A stretch of 44,772 nt of DNA from Nocardia aobensis NBRC 100429 (GCF_000308375.1 NZ_BAFQ01000025.1:1-44772); one strand, 5' to 3'; shown: positions 1 through 7,721, counted from the stretch's first letter. Notes: generated by a model from the sequence alone, not told the origin. Translations and numbers: made by a program.

Positions 1-124
1 CGGCGATCAGGCCGTCCAGCCACAGCTGTCCGGTGCCCGGACCCCACAGCAGCCACACCAGTGCCACCGCGACGGCGACCACATAGGCGGCCGTGACTCG
101 AACCAGGGAGCCCGTTCTGCTCAT
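1..124 (-). CDS. Membrane protein, N-terminal fragment (possibly DUF1295 family)
   Basis: The first 41 codons of a leftward gene are present and the rest lies outside the window. They begin MSRTGSLVRVTAAYVVAV and contain one strong hydrophobic helix at about residues 9-26, followed by WGPGTGQLWLDGLIA. The short cytoplasmic N-terminus, the helix and the LWLDGLIAD-like motif resemble the start of DUF1295/steroid 5-alpha-reductase-like integral membrane proteins, but too little is visible to be sure. A TAGAGT hexamer at 131-136 lies 6 nt before the ATG with no ribosome-binding site, suggesting a leaderless transcript. The 127-nt gap to the crotonase gene upstream argues for a separate transcription unit. 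Confidence 0.55.
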   Translation of the reverse strand, partial: MSRTGSLVRVTAAYVVAVAVALVWLLWGPGTGQLWLDGLIA

Positions 125-130
125 GTGCGT

Positions 131-136
131 ACTCTA
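131..136 (-). promoter_or_regulatory. -10 element of the fragment at the left edge
   Basis: TAGAGT read on the minus strand fits TANNNT and ends 6 nt before the ATG at 124. This is the geometry of a leaderless actinobacterial transcript. Confidence 0.45.
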
Positions 137-251
137 TGCACAGTGCGGCTGGGCCGAGCGGGATTCGGGCCGGGCCGAACCAATCGTGCAAACCTCGGCG
201 CTTCGCGCGGTTTTCGCGCATTCCGGCGCGGATGTGCACGATAAATTCGCC

Positions 252-995
252 CTAGCGGGACACGAACCCGTCCAAGCGGCGGGCGGTTTCCGCACTGTGC
301 AGCAGTGCGCCGATCTCCGTGCGCTCCAGCGCATATCCCTGTCCGGTGTGCGCCGCGTCGATACACCGTTTGGCGGCGGCGTAGGCGTCCTCAGGGAGAT
401 CGCCCAGGCGTTCGGCGAGCGTCATCGCCGTAGCCGCCGCGTCGTCGACGGCCCAGTGCACCAGGCCGAGCCGTTCGGCGGTCGTCCCGTCGATCAGCTC
501 CGCGCCGAGAATCAGCCGGTACGCGGTGGCCGGCCCGGCCAGGTGCGTCAGCCGCTGGGTGCCGCCCGCGCCCGGCAGCAGGCCGATCCCCACCTCGGGC
601 AGGCCGAGCCGGGCCGTCCGGCGTGCGACGCGGAAGTCGCAGGCCAGCGCCAGTTCGAAGCCACCGCCGGTGGCGGCGCCGTCGATCGCCGCGATCGTCG
701 GTTTCCGCAGGCCCGCCAGGGCGGCGAACGCGTCCTGCAAGAGCAGGCAGAACTTCTCCAGGCGTTGTCCGCGGTCGGGCAGCTTCCGCCAGGAATCCAT
801 CATCGCGATATCGGCGCCCGCGCAGAACACCTTTCCCGCACCGCGCACCACGACCGCACGCACGACGGGGTCGGTACCGAGTTCGGCCACCGCCGTGGCG
901 AATTCACCGGCCTGCGCCTCGTCGAAGGCGTTGACCGGCGGGCGATCGAGGGTGAGGACGCCGATGGCGCCGGTACGAGACAGCGTGACCGACAA
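252..995 (-). CDS. Enoyl-CoA hydratase/isomerase (crotonase family)
   Basis: A 247-aa crotonase, the normal size for a monofunctional 2-enoyl-CoA hydratase, expected to hydrate trans-2-enoyl-CoA in the cytoplasm. Both catalytic glutamates of hydratases are present: E114 in GGGFELALACD and E134 in LGLPEVGIGLLPGAGG. The oxyanion-hole segment GKVFCAGADI lies near residues 55-63. The start is a TTG at 993-995: no ATG or GTG is available, and GGAG in the last codons of the upstream TetR gene serves as ribosome-binding site. It lies 6 nt after the TetR stop, so the two genes are probably cotranscribed and translationally coupled. With the operon just upstream it may supply the classical hydratase step that the crotonase at 6500-7312 seems unable to perform (inference). 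Confidence 0.88.
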   Translation of the reverse strand: MSVTLSRTGAIGVLTLDRPPVNAFDEAQAGEFATAVAELGTDPVVRAVVVRGAGKVFCAGADIAMMDSWRKLPDRGQRLEKFCLLLQDAFAALAGLRKPTIAAIDGAATGGGFELALACDFRVARRTARLGLPEVGIGLLPGAGGTQRLTHLAGPATAYRLILGAELIDGTTAERLGLVHWAVDDAAATAMTLAERLGDLPEDAYAAAKRCIDAAHTGQGYALERTEIGALLHSAETARRLDGFVSR

Positions 996-1001
996 GATGA
1001 T

Positions 1002-1664
1002 TCACTCCATGAGATGTCGATATTCGTCCGCCGCGCCAGGAGCGAGCAATGTGGGCAGCACGAAACGCACCTGTGCCCGGATGTATTGCTCGACGGTGTA
1101 GCGCGGCGCGAAATGCCAATGTTTGAGGGCCCAGGCGTGGGCGAGCATCATCAGATTGAAGACGACGAGATCCGGATCGAGGTCGTTCATCAGCCCGGCC
1201 GCGATTCCCGCCTCGACGGCGGCCCGCAGCGGGGCCGAGGTTTCGACCTCGAGTTCCTTGATCCGTTCGCGGCCTTCGGGATCGAGGGTCCGGCTCTCCC
1301 GATAGGTCAGGACCACGGCGTCGAGGTTCTCGTCGACGATTTCCACATAGTGGCGGAAACCGGCGACGAGCCGTTCCACCGGATCGTCGCCGACCGCGTC
1401 CATGGCCGGATCCAATTCGTCGCGGAAGGCGTCGAGGATGTCGACGATGGCCGCGAGCAGCAGGTCTTCCTTACCGCCGAAATACTTGTAGATGAGCCCG
1501 ACGCTCACATCGGCCTGATCCGCGAGCGCCTGCATCGACATCTGATGAAAGCCCGTGGTCTGCATGACGGCGACGGCCGCGTTGAGGAGTTGGCGCCGGC
1601 GCGAACTGGTTCGCACCGCACGCACGGCCTCCTCGATTTCCATCGGTGCGGATCGCTTCGCCAT
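1002..1664 (-). CDS. TetR/AcrR-family transcriptional regulator
   Basis: A 220-aa TetR-family repressor. Its N-terminal helix-turn-helix is MQALADQADVSVGLIYKYFG followed by GKEDLL, typical of the family, and the remaining ~150 residues form an all-helical ligand-binding domain. ATG at 1664 (MAKRSAPMEIEE) is preferred over an upstream start that would run into the palindrome at 1697-1710. It is placed between an acyl-CoA catabolic operon and a crotonase, so an acyl-CoA ligand is likely (inference). The palindrome in its own promoter and a related one ahead of the operon suggest that it represses both itself and the pathway genes. Confidence 0.88.
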   Translation of the reverse strand: MAKRSAPMEIEEAVRAVRTSSRRRQLLNAAVAVMQTTGFHQMSMQALADQADVSVGLIYKYFGGKEDLLLAAIVDILDAFRDELDPAMDAVGDDPVERLVAGFRHYVEIVDENLDAVVLTYRESRTLDPEGRERIKELEVETSAPLRAAVEAGIAAGLMNDLDPDLVVFNLMMLAHAWALKHWHFAPRYTVEQYIRAQVRFVLPTLLAPGAADEYRHLME

Positions 1665-1696
1665 CGGGCATACCCTTCCGTATCTGCGCAGTCGAA

Positions 1697-1710
1697 TGAA
1701 CGACGGTTCA
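1697..1710. promoter_or_regulatory. Putative TetR operator (autoregulatory)
   Basis: TGAACGACGGTTCA has perfect 5-nt arms (TGAAC/GTTCA) around a 4-nt centre. It lies 33 nt upstream of the TetR start and shares GAATGAACG (from 1694) with the palindrome at 7386-7399. Recognition by the adjacent TetR protein is inferred. Confidence 0.6.
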
Positions 1711-1737
1711 CTCAACTCTAGAGTGGTCCACCGAGAA

Positions 1738-2886
1738 TCAGATGCCCAGCTCCTTCGCGATGATCGTCTTCATGATCTCGGTCGTGCCGCCGTAGATGCT
1801 CTGAATACGCGCGTCGACGAACGCCCGCGACACCGCGTATTCGCGCATATAGCCATAGCCTCCGTGCAGTTGCAGACAGCGGTCGGCCACCCGCATCTGC
1901 AATTCGGTGGTCCACCATTTCAGCCGGGCGGCGCGGGCCGCGGTGAGGCCGCCGGTGATGTGTTCGGCGAGGCAGTCGTCGAGGAAGGTCCGCGCGATAT
2001 CGAGTTCGGTCGCCAACTCCGCGAGCACGAATTGCGTGTTCTGGAAGCTCGCGACCGAGGTGCCGAAGGCCTTGCGTTCGCGCACGTAGTCCAGGGTCTG
2101 CGCGAGTACGCCCTCGGCCGCCGCGACCGCGCCGACCGAGAGCGACAGCCGCTCCTGCGGCAGATTCCGCACCAGCTGATAGAAGCCCTCGCCCTCCGCG
2201 CCGAGCCGATTCGCCACCGGCACCCGCATCTCGGTGAAGGTCAGTTCGCTGGTGTCCTGGGCGTGCAGGCCGATCTTCTCCAGGTTGCGGCCGCGGCCGA
2301 ATCCCGGTGTGCCGGCCTCGACGACCAGCAGCGTGAGCCCCTTGTGCTTGTCCTCGCCGGTGCGGACCGCGACCACGAACAGATCGCCGTTCTGCCCGTT
2401 CGAGATGAAGGTCTTACTGCCGTCGACCACGTAGTACTCGCCGTCGCGGACGGCGGTGGTGCGAATGCCGGTGAGGTCGCTACCGGTACCCGGTTCGGTC
2501 ATGGCGATCCCCAGGACGGTCTCGCCGGTGACGACGCCGGGCAGCCAGCGGGCCTTCTGGTCCTCGTCTGTGAGATCGGTCAGATAGGGCAGCACCACAT
2601 CGTTCTGCAGAGAGAACGCGATACCCGCGGCGGCCGCACCCGCCCGCGTGATCTCCTCGATCACGATGGCGTGGTAGCGGAAATCCTCCACCCCCGGACC
2701 GCCGAAGCGCTCCGGGACCGGGAAGCCGAGCAGTCCCAGCTTGCCCGCCGCGGTGAACAACGATCGGTCCAGGCAGCCGGCCCGTTCCCAGTCCTCGTGG
2801 GCCGGCGCGACCGTCTGGCGAACGAAATCGCGTACCACGGAACGGAATTGGCGGTGTTCGGAGTCGTACTCCAGTCGTGCGTTCAT
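1738..2886 (-). CDS. Acyl-CoA dehydrogenase (LCAD/IVD-like FadE)
   Basis: A 382-aa flavin-dependent acyl-CoA dehydrogenase that would introduce an alpha,beta double bond into an acyl-CoA. FAD and substrate motifs are clear: IAMTEPGTGSDL, GSKTFISNG, YVRERKAFG and LQLHGGYGYMREY. The C-terminal loop reads IYGGTTEIM, lacking the glutamate of MCAD-type enzymes. A candidate base is instead the glutamate of NLPQERL, the position used in LCAD/IVD types. ATG at 2886 (MNARLEYDSEHRQF) is the start: the open frame extends upstream, but this is the first in-frame start matching family N-termini, and it lies 11 nt after the preceding dehydrogenase. It is the last gene of the leftward operon. Substrate is not determined. 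Confidence 0.9.
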   Translation of the reverse strand: MNARLEYDSEHRQFRSVVRDFVRQTVAPAHEDWERAGCLDRSLFTAAGKLGLLGFPVPERFGGPGVEDFRYHAIVIEEITRAGAAAAGIAFSLQNDVVLPYLTDLTDEDQKARWLPGVVTGETVLGIAMTEPGTGSDLTGIRTTAVRDGEYYVVDGSKTFISNGQNGDLFVVAVRTGEDKHKGLTLLVVEAGTPGFGRGRNLEKIGLHAQDTSELTFTEMRVPVANRLGAEGEGFYQLVRNLPQERLSLSVGAVAAAEGVLAQTLDYVRERKAFGTSVASFQNTQFVLAELATELDIARTFLDDCLAEHITGGLTAARAARLKWWTTELQMRVADRCLQLHGGYGYMREYAVSRAFVDARIQSIYGGTTEIMKTIIAKELGI

Positions 2887-2897
2887 GAGACCTCTTG

Positions 2898-4085
2898 TCA
2901 GCGGAAGGCGTTCTGGCCGGTGAAGGCCTGGCCGAGCACGAGTTGATGCATCTCCGGCGTCCCCTCGTAGGTGAGCACGGATTCGAGATTCACCATGTGC
3001 CGGATGATCGGATATTCGAGCGAAATCCCGTTGCCGCCGAGGATGGTTCGTGCGGTGCGGCAGATCTCGATCGCCTCGCGGGTGTTGTTGAGTTTGCCGA
3101 AACTCACCTGTTCGGGACGCAGTCCCACCGAATCCTTGAGCCGGCCCAGATGCAGTGAAAGCAGTTGGCCCTTGTGCAGTTCGACGGCCATATCGGCGAG
3201 TTTCGCCTGGGTCAGCTGGAATCCGGCGATCGGGCGGCCGAACTGGTTGCGCTGCATCGAATAATCGCGCGCCGCCTGCCAGGCCGAGCGCGCGGCACCC
3301 ATCGAACCCCAGATGATGCCGTAGCGTGCCTCGGACAGGCTCGACAACGGCGCCTTCACACCCCGGCCCTCGGGCATCATCGCCTCGGCGGGCAGGCGCA
3401 CGTCGTCGAGGACCAGTTCGCTGGTGATCGAGGCGCGCAGCGACAACTTGTGCTTGATGGTGTGTGCGCTGAAGCCCTGGGTGTCGGTGGGCACGATGAA
3501 ACCGCGGATGCCCTCGTCGGTGTCGGCCCACACCACCGCGACATCGGCGATCGAGCCGTTGGTGATCCACATCTTGCGGCCGTTGAGGATCCAGTCGTCA
3601 CCATCGCGCTTGGCGCGGGTCTGCATGGCCGACGGATCGGAACCGACATCCGGTTCGGTGAGGCCGAAGCAGCCGATGATCTCGCCCGCGGCCATACCCG
3701 GCAGCCACCGCTGCTTCTGTTCCTCCGAACCGTTGTTCCAGATGGAGAACATGGCCAGCGAGCCCTGGACCGAGACCAGGGAGCGGATACCGGAATCGCA
3801 GGCCTCGAGTTCCAGACAGGCCAGACCGTAGTGCACGGCCGAGGCGCCGCTGCATCCGTAACCCTCGAGATGCATGCCGAGCAGGCCGAGTCTGCCGAAT
3901 TCGCGGGCCAGATCGCGCGCGCCGGGCAGCTCGCCCGCTTCGAACCAGTCGGCGATATGTGGGGTGATGTGCTCGGCGCAGAAGCCGCGCACACTGTCGC
4001 GCACCGCCCGTTCGTCCTCGGTCAGCAGCGAATCGATGGCCAGTGGGTCGAGTGCGTCGAATGCGGGGGGACGTTTCGCGCTCAT
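2898..4085 (-). CDS. Acyl-CoA dehydrogenase, glutaryl-CoA dehydrogenase-like
   Basis: A 395-aa flavoenzyme closely resembling glutaryl-CoA dehydrogenase, which oxidises and decarboxylates glutaryl-CoA to crotonyl-CoA. Diagnostic stretches are LGLLGMHLEGYGCSG, IGCFGLTEPDVGSDPS, WITNGSIADVAVVWA, RNQFGRPIAGFQL and LESVLTYEGTPEMH. The catalytic glutamate of TYEGT is present, as is the arginine of DSGIRSLVSVQ that contacts the distal carboxylate in characterised GCDHs. A dicarboxylyl-CoA substrate is therefore plausible. The gene start overlaps the end of the acyl-CoA ligase gene by 4 nt (ATGA), showing translational coupling. Other members of this subfamily act on ordinary acyl-CoAs, so the exact substrate is not settled. 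Confidence 0.87.
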   Translation of the reverse strand: MSAKRPPAFDALDPLAIDSLLTEDERAVRDSVRGFCAEHITPHIADWFEAGELPGARDLAREFGRLGLLGMHLEGYGCSGASAVHYGLACLELEACDSGIRSLVSVQGSLAMFSIWNNGSEEQKQRWLPGMAAGEIIGCFGLTEPDVGSDPSAMQTRAKRDGDDWILNGRKMWITNGSIADVAVVWADTDEGIRGFIVPTDTQGFSAHTIKHKLSLRASITSELVLDDVRLPAEAMMPEGRGVKAPLSSLSEARYGIIWGSMGAARSAWQAARDYSMQRNQFGRPIAGFQLTQAKLADMAVELHKGQLLSLHLGRLKDSVGLRPEQVSFGKLNNTREAIEICRTARTILGGNGISLEYPIIRHMVNLESVLTYEGTPEMHQLVLGQAFTGQNAFR

Positions 4086-5725
4086 GCGGTTTCCTTGTCC
4101 GGATAGGTGAACAGGCCGGCCGCGGCATCGTCGCGGGCCTGCTCGGTGAGTTTGTAGTGCAATTTCTTGCCGGTGGCCGACACCGGCAGCGAATCGACGA
4201 AGCGGTAGGCCCGTGGTCGTTTGAACGCCGAGAGCATGGGATGGGTGCGGCAGTGCCGGTCCAGTTCGGCCACGCCGACGCCCGGTTCGGCGGCGACCAC
4301 GTAGGCCACCACCACCTGCCCCCAGCGCTCGTCGGGTATGCCCACCACCAGGCTGTCGTCTACGCCGGGATGTTCGTTGAGCGCCTCCTCGACCTGGACG
4401 GGATGGACGTTCTCGCCACCGGACAGCAGCATGTCGTCCTTCCGTCCGACGATGGTGACGAATTCCTGCTCGTCCCAGGTGGCGAGGTCACCGATATACA
4501 ACCAGCCGCGATGGAACTTGCGGGCCTCCTGTTCGGGCGAGTCGACGTAGGCGCCCGAGCCCTTGGGGGAGCGGACGATGACCTCGCCCACCTCCGTACC
4601 GTCCTTGGCGACGGTCTCCTCCGGCTCGGCCAGCCGGTCGTCGAGGACCCGCACCACCGCCACGTCGTCGTCGATGCACGCTCGCCCGGCGGTTCCGGCC
4701 ATGGCCGGCAGATCGGACGGGCGCAGGAAGGTGTTCCAGAATCCCTCGGTACTGCCGTATCCGTTGAAGATGTTGGGATTCAACACCTTCTGATAGCGCA
4801 GCGCCGCCTCGCGTTCCAGCGGAGCGCCCATCGTGACGATGCCGCGCAGGCTTGACAGATCGCGGCGCCGAGCCTCCTGCGCGTGGGCGAGCATGGCCAG
4901 ATTGGTCGGCGCGCCGATCAGGAAGGTCAGGCCGTAGCGCTGCACGTGGTCCAGGGTGGTGTCGGCGTCGAAGGCGCGCATCGGCACCAGGGACGAGCCC
5001 AGGTAGAACGTGGGATTCGGTCCGGCGCAATACAATCCGCCGCGGTGGAACCACGGGGTCATGTTCAGCGTCTTGTCCTCGGGCGACATCGGGAAATGCA
5101 TGACGACGTCGTGCGCGCTGAAGATCTCCACCAGGCTGTTGAGCGGCACGCCCTTCGGCATCCCGGTGGTGCCGGAGGTGTAGAGGCGGGTGGTCTCGTC
5201 CCACACCGTGCGCTGCGCGTCGAGCGGCCGCGCCGTCGCCGCGGGCAACTCGTCGAAGCGGATCGCGCCCGGTAGCGGCTCGCCCGGACCCGATGCCACC
5301 AGCAGTTCGGGACGGAACCCGCTGCGCTCCAGCGCTTCTCGCACCATCGGCGTGAGATCGGTGTCGTAGACGAAGACCCGGGGACGGTTCGACGCGAGGA
5401 TGTAGGACGTCTCACCGGCGGCGAGCCGGAAGTTCATCGGCGAGCCGACGGCACCGGCGGCCTGCGTCGCCAGATACAGCTCGGCGAACTCGACGCCGTT
5501 GAACAGCTGATATGCCACGACGTCACCCGGCTCGACACCGGCGTCGGCGAGGCCGGTGGCCAGCCGGTCGACCCGCTCGCCCAACTCGGCGTAGGTGACG
5601 GTGGTCCCGGTCGCCGGATCCTCGATCGCCGGGTGCTGGGCGTAGCGGTGGACGTTGCGCCGGAAACCGTTGAGATAGGTGAAATCGTGTTCGAAGTACT
5701 GCCGGTAGGCGTGGGCGTCGTACAT
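4082..5725 (-). CDS. Acyl-CoA synthetase (AMP-forming)
   Basis: A 547-aa class I adenylate-forming enzyme that would activate a carboxylic acid with ATP and CoA. Visible motifs are A3 P-loop LYTSGTTGMPKG, A5 NGYGSTEG, A7 YIGDLAT, A8 GRKDDMLLSGGENVHP and the C-terminal catalytic lysine in PVSATGKKLHYKL. N-terminal residues around HAYRQYFEHDFTYLNGFRRN are not a signal peptide, so the protein is cytoplasmic. It is the third gene of the leftward operon and overlaps the following dehydrogenase by 4 nt. Context (BadH-like dehydrogenase, two acyl-CoA dehydrogenases, a crotonase) suggests that it supplies the pathway's entry CoA thioester, perhaps of an alicyclic or aromatic acid. The substrate cannot be read from the sequence. 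Confidence 0.9.
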   Translation of the reverse strand: MYDAHAYRQYFEHDFTYLNGFRRNVHRYAQHPAIEDPATGTTVTYAELGERVDRLATGLADAGVEPGDVVAYQLFNGVEFAELYLATQAAGAVGSPMNFRLAAGETSYILASNRPRVFVYDTDLTPMVREALERSGFRPELLVASGPGEPLPGAIRFDELPAATARPLDAQRTVWDETTRLYTSGTTGMPKGVPLNSLVEIFSAHDVVMHFPMSPEDKTLNMTPWFHRGGLYCAGPNPTFYLGSSLVPMRAFDADTTLDHVQRYGLTFLIGAPTNLAMLAHAQEARRRDLSSLRGIVTMGAPLEREAALRYQKVLNPNIFNGYGSTEGFWNTFLRPSDLPAMAGTAGRACIDDDVAVVRVLDDRLAEPEETVAKDGTEVGEVIVRSPKGSGAYVDSPEQEARKFHRGWLYIGDLATWDEQEFVTIVGRKDDMLLSGGENVHPVQVEEALNEHPGVDDSLVVGIPDERWGQVVVAYVVAAEPGVGVAELDRHCRTHPMLSAFKRPRAYRFVDSLPVSATGKKLHYKLTEQARDDAAAGLFTYPDKETA

Positions 5726-5751
5726 CTGGTCCTCCGAAGTCGGCTCGGCGC

Positions 5752-6486
5752 TCAGCCGGCCATGGTGAGTCCACCGCTGACGCTGAGCACCTGACCGGTG
5801 ATGAACGAGGCGTCGGGGGAGGCGAAGAACAGGGCGGGGGCGGCGACCTCCTCCGGCCGGGCGAGGCGGCGGAACGGAATCGCCTTGATCAGAGCCTCTT
5901 TCAACTTCTCGTCCTGGGCCTGGAACAGCGGGGTGTCGGTCGGGCCGGGGCAGACGCAGTTCACGGTGATCGAATAGCGGGCCATCTCGCGCGCCAGGGA
6001 TTTGGTCAGAGCGATCACGCCGCCCTTGGCGCCGGCGTAGATGGTTTCTCCCGAGCTACCGACGCGTCCGGCGTCGCTGGCCAGGTTGACCACCCGCCCG
6101 CCGCCGGCCTCCACCATGCCAGGCAGGAACGCGCTGCACATGTGCACGGGGCCCAGATAATTGATCGCGACCACCTTCTGCGCGAATTCCGGTGTGGCAT
6201 TGAGGAATTTGTCGGTGCGGTCCCAGCCGGCGGCGTTGACCAGGATGTTCGGCACCCCGACCTCGGCGTGCACCTGATCTCGCAGGACCTGCACCTGGGC
6301 GGCATCGGCGACGTCGACCTTCATCGCGACGATGCGGTCGGACTGCTGTTCGGCGGTGCGCTTGGCGGCGTCGAGGTCCAGATCGGCGGCCACGACCCGG
6401 TCGCCGCGGGCGGCCAGGGCCAGGGTGATCGCCCGGCCGATGCCCGATCCGGCTCCGGTGACTACCGCAATGGTGTTGTCGCTCAT
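5752..6486 (-). CDS. SDR oxidoreductase, BadH-like (2-hydroxyacyl-CoA dehydrogenase)
   Basis: A 244-aa classical short-chain dehydrogenase with the nucleotide-binding motif TGAGSGIG at residues 10-17 and catalytic S137, Y150 and K154. The C-terminal half (FLPGMVEAGGGRVVNLASD, RVGSSGETIYAGAKGG, VCPGPTDTPLF, FITGQVLSVSGGLTM) matches, as I recall it, Rhodopseudomonas BadH. BadH oxidises 2-hydroxycyclohexanecarboxyl-CoA to the 2-keto thioester. Acidic residues after beta-strand 2 (AADLDLD) favour NAD over NADP. The start is ATG 6486, only 13 nt from the upstream crotonase, within the same operon. A generic 3-hydroxyacyl-CoA dehydrogenase role is the alternative. Confidence 0.88.
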   Translation of the reverse strand: MSDNTIAVVTGAGSGIGRAITLALAARGDRVVAADLDLDAAKRTAEQQSDRIVAMKVDVADAAQVQVLRDQVHAEVGVPNILVNAAGWDRTDKFLNATPEFAQKVVAINYLGPVHMCSAFLPGMVEAGGGRVVNLASDAGRVGSSGETIYAGAKGGVIALTKSLAREMARYSITVNCVCPGPTDTPLFQAQDEKLKEALIKAIPFRRLARPEEVAAPALFFASPDASFITGQVLSVSGGLTMAG

Positions 6487-6499
6487 CGTATTCGGCTCC

Positions 6500-7312
6500 T
6501 CAGTTACCGGTGACCGCGCGGGCGGAGGGGAAGTTGGGGGCGCGCTTCTCGCGCAGAGCGGTATAGCCCTCGGTGACATCCGGGCCCATGAAGCAGAGCA
6601 TTTCGTAGGCGGCGGACTGGTCGAAGATCGGACCGGCCTGCTTGAGCCAGTTGTTGAGCGCCTTCTTCGTCCACCGGATGGCCAGCTGGGAACCGCCCGC
6701 CAGTTTGTTCGCGACCGCCAGGGCGTCGTCGAGCACCTGTTCGCGCGGCACCGCGCTGGTGACCATGCCGATGCGTTCGGCCTCGGCGCCGACGACCATC
6801 TCGCCGGTCAGCAGGTAGTACTTGGCCTTGGCCATACCGGACAGCAGCGGCCAGAGGATCGCCGCGTGATCGCCGGCGGCCACGCCGAGCTTCACATGCC
6901 CGTCGCCGAGCTTGGCGTCCTCGGCACAGATCGAGATGTCCGAGAGCAGGGCCACCACGAGCCCCGCGCCGACCGCGACGCCGTTGATCGCGGCGACGAC
7001 CGGCTTCTCGCAATTGATCATGTTGTAGACCAGGTCGCTCATCTCCTGCAGCATGTTCGCCACCCGCTCGTGGTTGCCGGCCATGCGCTCGACCATCGCC
7101 AGGTCTCCGCCCGCGGAGAACGCCTTCCCGGCGCCGGTGATCACCGCGACCCGGGTTTCGGGATCGGCGGAGACGTCTGTCCACACCCGGGCCAGCTCGG
7201 CGTGCATCTGCTCGTCGGCGGCGTTGTATTTCTCCGGCCGGTCGATGGTGATCAGCAGGATGCCGTCGTCCAGGCGTTTGAACGTGAGCTGGGAGTAGGT
7301 CGAGAAATCCAT
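6500..7312 (-). CDS. Crotonase-family protein lacking both hydratase glutamates
   Basis: A 270-aa crotonase fold protein and first gene of the operon. The oxyanion-hole segment GKAFSAGGDLAM is intact (about residues 63-73). The two residues that act as acid/base in hydratases are replaced: V119 in VGAGLVVALLSD and H139 in LGDGHVKLGV. An aspartate (D148, AAGDHAAILW) lies close to where MenB- and BadI-type ring-forming or ring-opening crotonases carry theirs. It is therefore unlikely to be an ordinary hydratase; a hydrolase/C-C bond enzyme is possible (inference). ATG 7312 is chosen because GAAGGAAG lies just upstream, whereas longer frames read through the operator at 7386-7399. Confidence 0.82.
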   Translation of the reverse strand: MDFSTYSQLTFKRLDDGILLITIDRPEKYNAADEQMHAELARVWTDVSADPETRVAVITGAGKAFSAGGDLAMVERMAGNHERVANMLQEMSDLVYNMINCEKPVVAAINGVAVGAGLVVALLSDISICAEDAKLGDGHVKLGVAAGDHAAILWPLLSGMAKAKYYLLTGEMVVGAEAERIGMVTSAVPREQVLDDALAVANKLAGGSQLAIRWTKKALNNWLKQAGPIFDQSAAYEMLCFMGPDVTEGYTALREKRAPNFPSARAVTGN

Positions 7313-7385
7313 TGCGCTTCCTTCTGCTCCGACGAGTCGGCGAGCGGATCGCCGCCGCGATGAGTGAACTGGCATTTGTTGTGAA

Positions 7386-7399
7386 TGAACGTACATTCA
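7386..7399. promoter_or_regulatory. Putative TetR operator in the catabolic operon promoter
   Basis: TGAACGTACATTCA is a palindrome with one mismatched pair, 74 nt upstream of the operon's first start codon. It resembles the palindrome in front of the TetR gene (1697-1710), sharing GAATGAACG at the left flank and arm. Confidence 0.55.
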
Positions 7400-7512
7400 A
7401 CGCATGGGTGTGTCAAGGGCCACAGCCGCCGCCCGGTCCTGGCCGAGGCAGTCCGACGTGCGGATTCACCGGTTACCTGACAGGCGGGGCGCCGGATGCG
7501 ACGATGATCGGC

Positions 7513-7692
7513 ATGGGCGATTCCGACGATCAGTGGTACTACTGCCTCAAACATCACCGCGCCGAACAGGGCAAGCGGTGCTGGTTCGCCGATCGGATGG
7601 GGCCGTATCCGGACCGCGCCACCGCCGAGCGGGCGCTCGAGATCGTGCGCGAGCGCAATGCCCGCGAGGATGCCCGCGACGGGAGAGACTGA
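7513..7692 (+). CDS. Small conserved actinobacterial protein (SPOR-like)
   Basis: A 59-aa soluble protein beginning MGDSDDQWYYCLKHHRAEQG. It continues with CWFADRMGPYPDRATAERALE and ends in a charged helix rich in Arg and Glu. The pattern WYYCLKHH ... GPY ... A..AL recurs, as I recall, in small actinobacterial proteins annotated as SPOR-like, where a GPYxxxxxAE segment forms the repeat core. Cys and His residues (C11, H14, H15, C22) could bind a metal, but this is speculation. ATG at 7513 gives the family-like start; ATG 7504 is an alternative. No signal peptide or membrane helix. It precedes ppm1 in the same orientation by 102 nt, with a putative separate promoter between. Function unknown. 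Confidence 0.6.
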   Translation: MGDSDDQWYYCLKHHRAEQGKRCWFADRMGPYPDRATAERALEIVRERNAREDARDGRD

Positions 7693-7721
7693 GCCGCTCG
7701 TGTGCTCTCAGGTGGGTGGGC

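Noticed and set aside
1555..2946. Long plus-strand frame opposite the TetR and acyl-CoA dehydrogenase genes
   Set aside because: Composition is Arg/His/Gly-rich without a recognisable domain, and it is fully antisense to well-supported genes.
2887..3570. N-terminal extension of the acyl-CoA dehydrogenase frame (long open frame to 3570)
   Set aside because: It is antisense/out-of-frame Arg/Pro-rich sequence overlapping the upstream dehydrogenase. Family similarity starts at MNARLEYDSEHRQF (2886).
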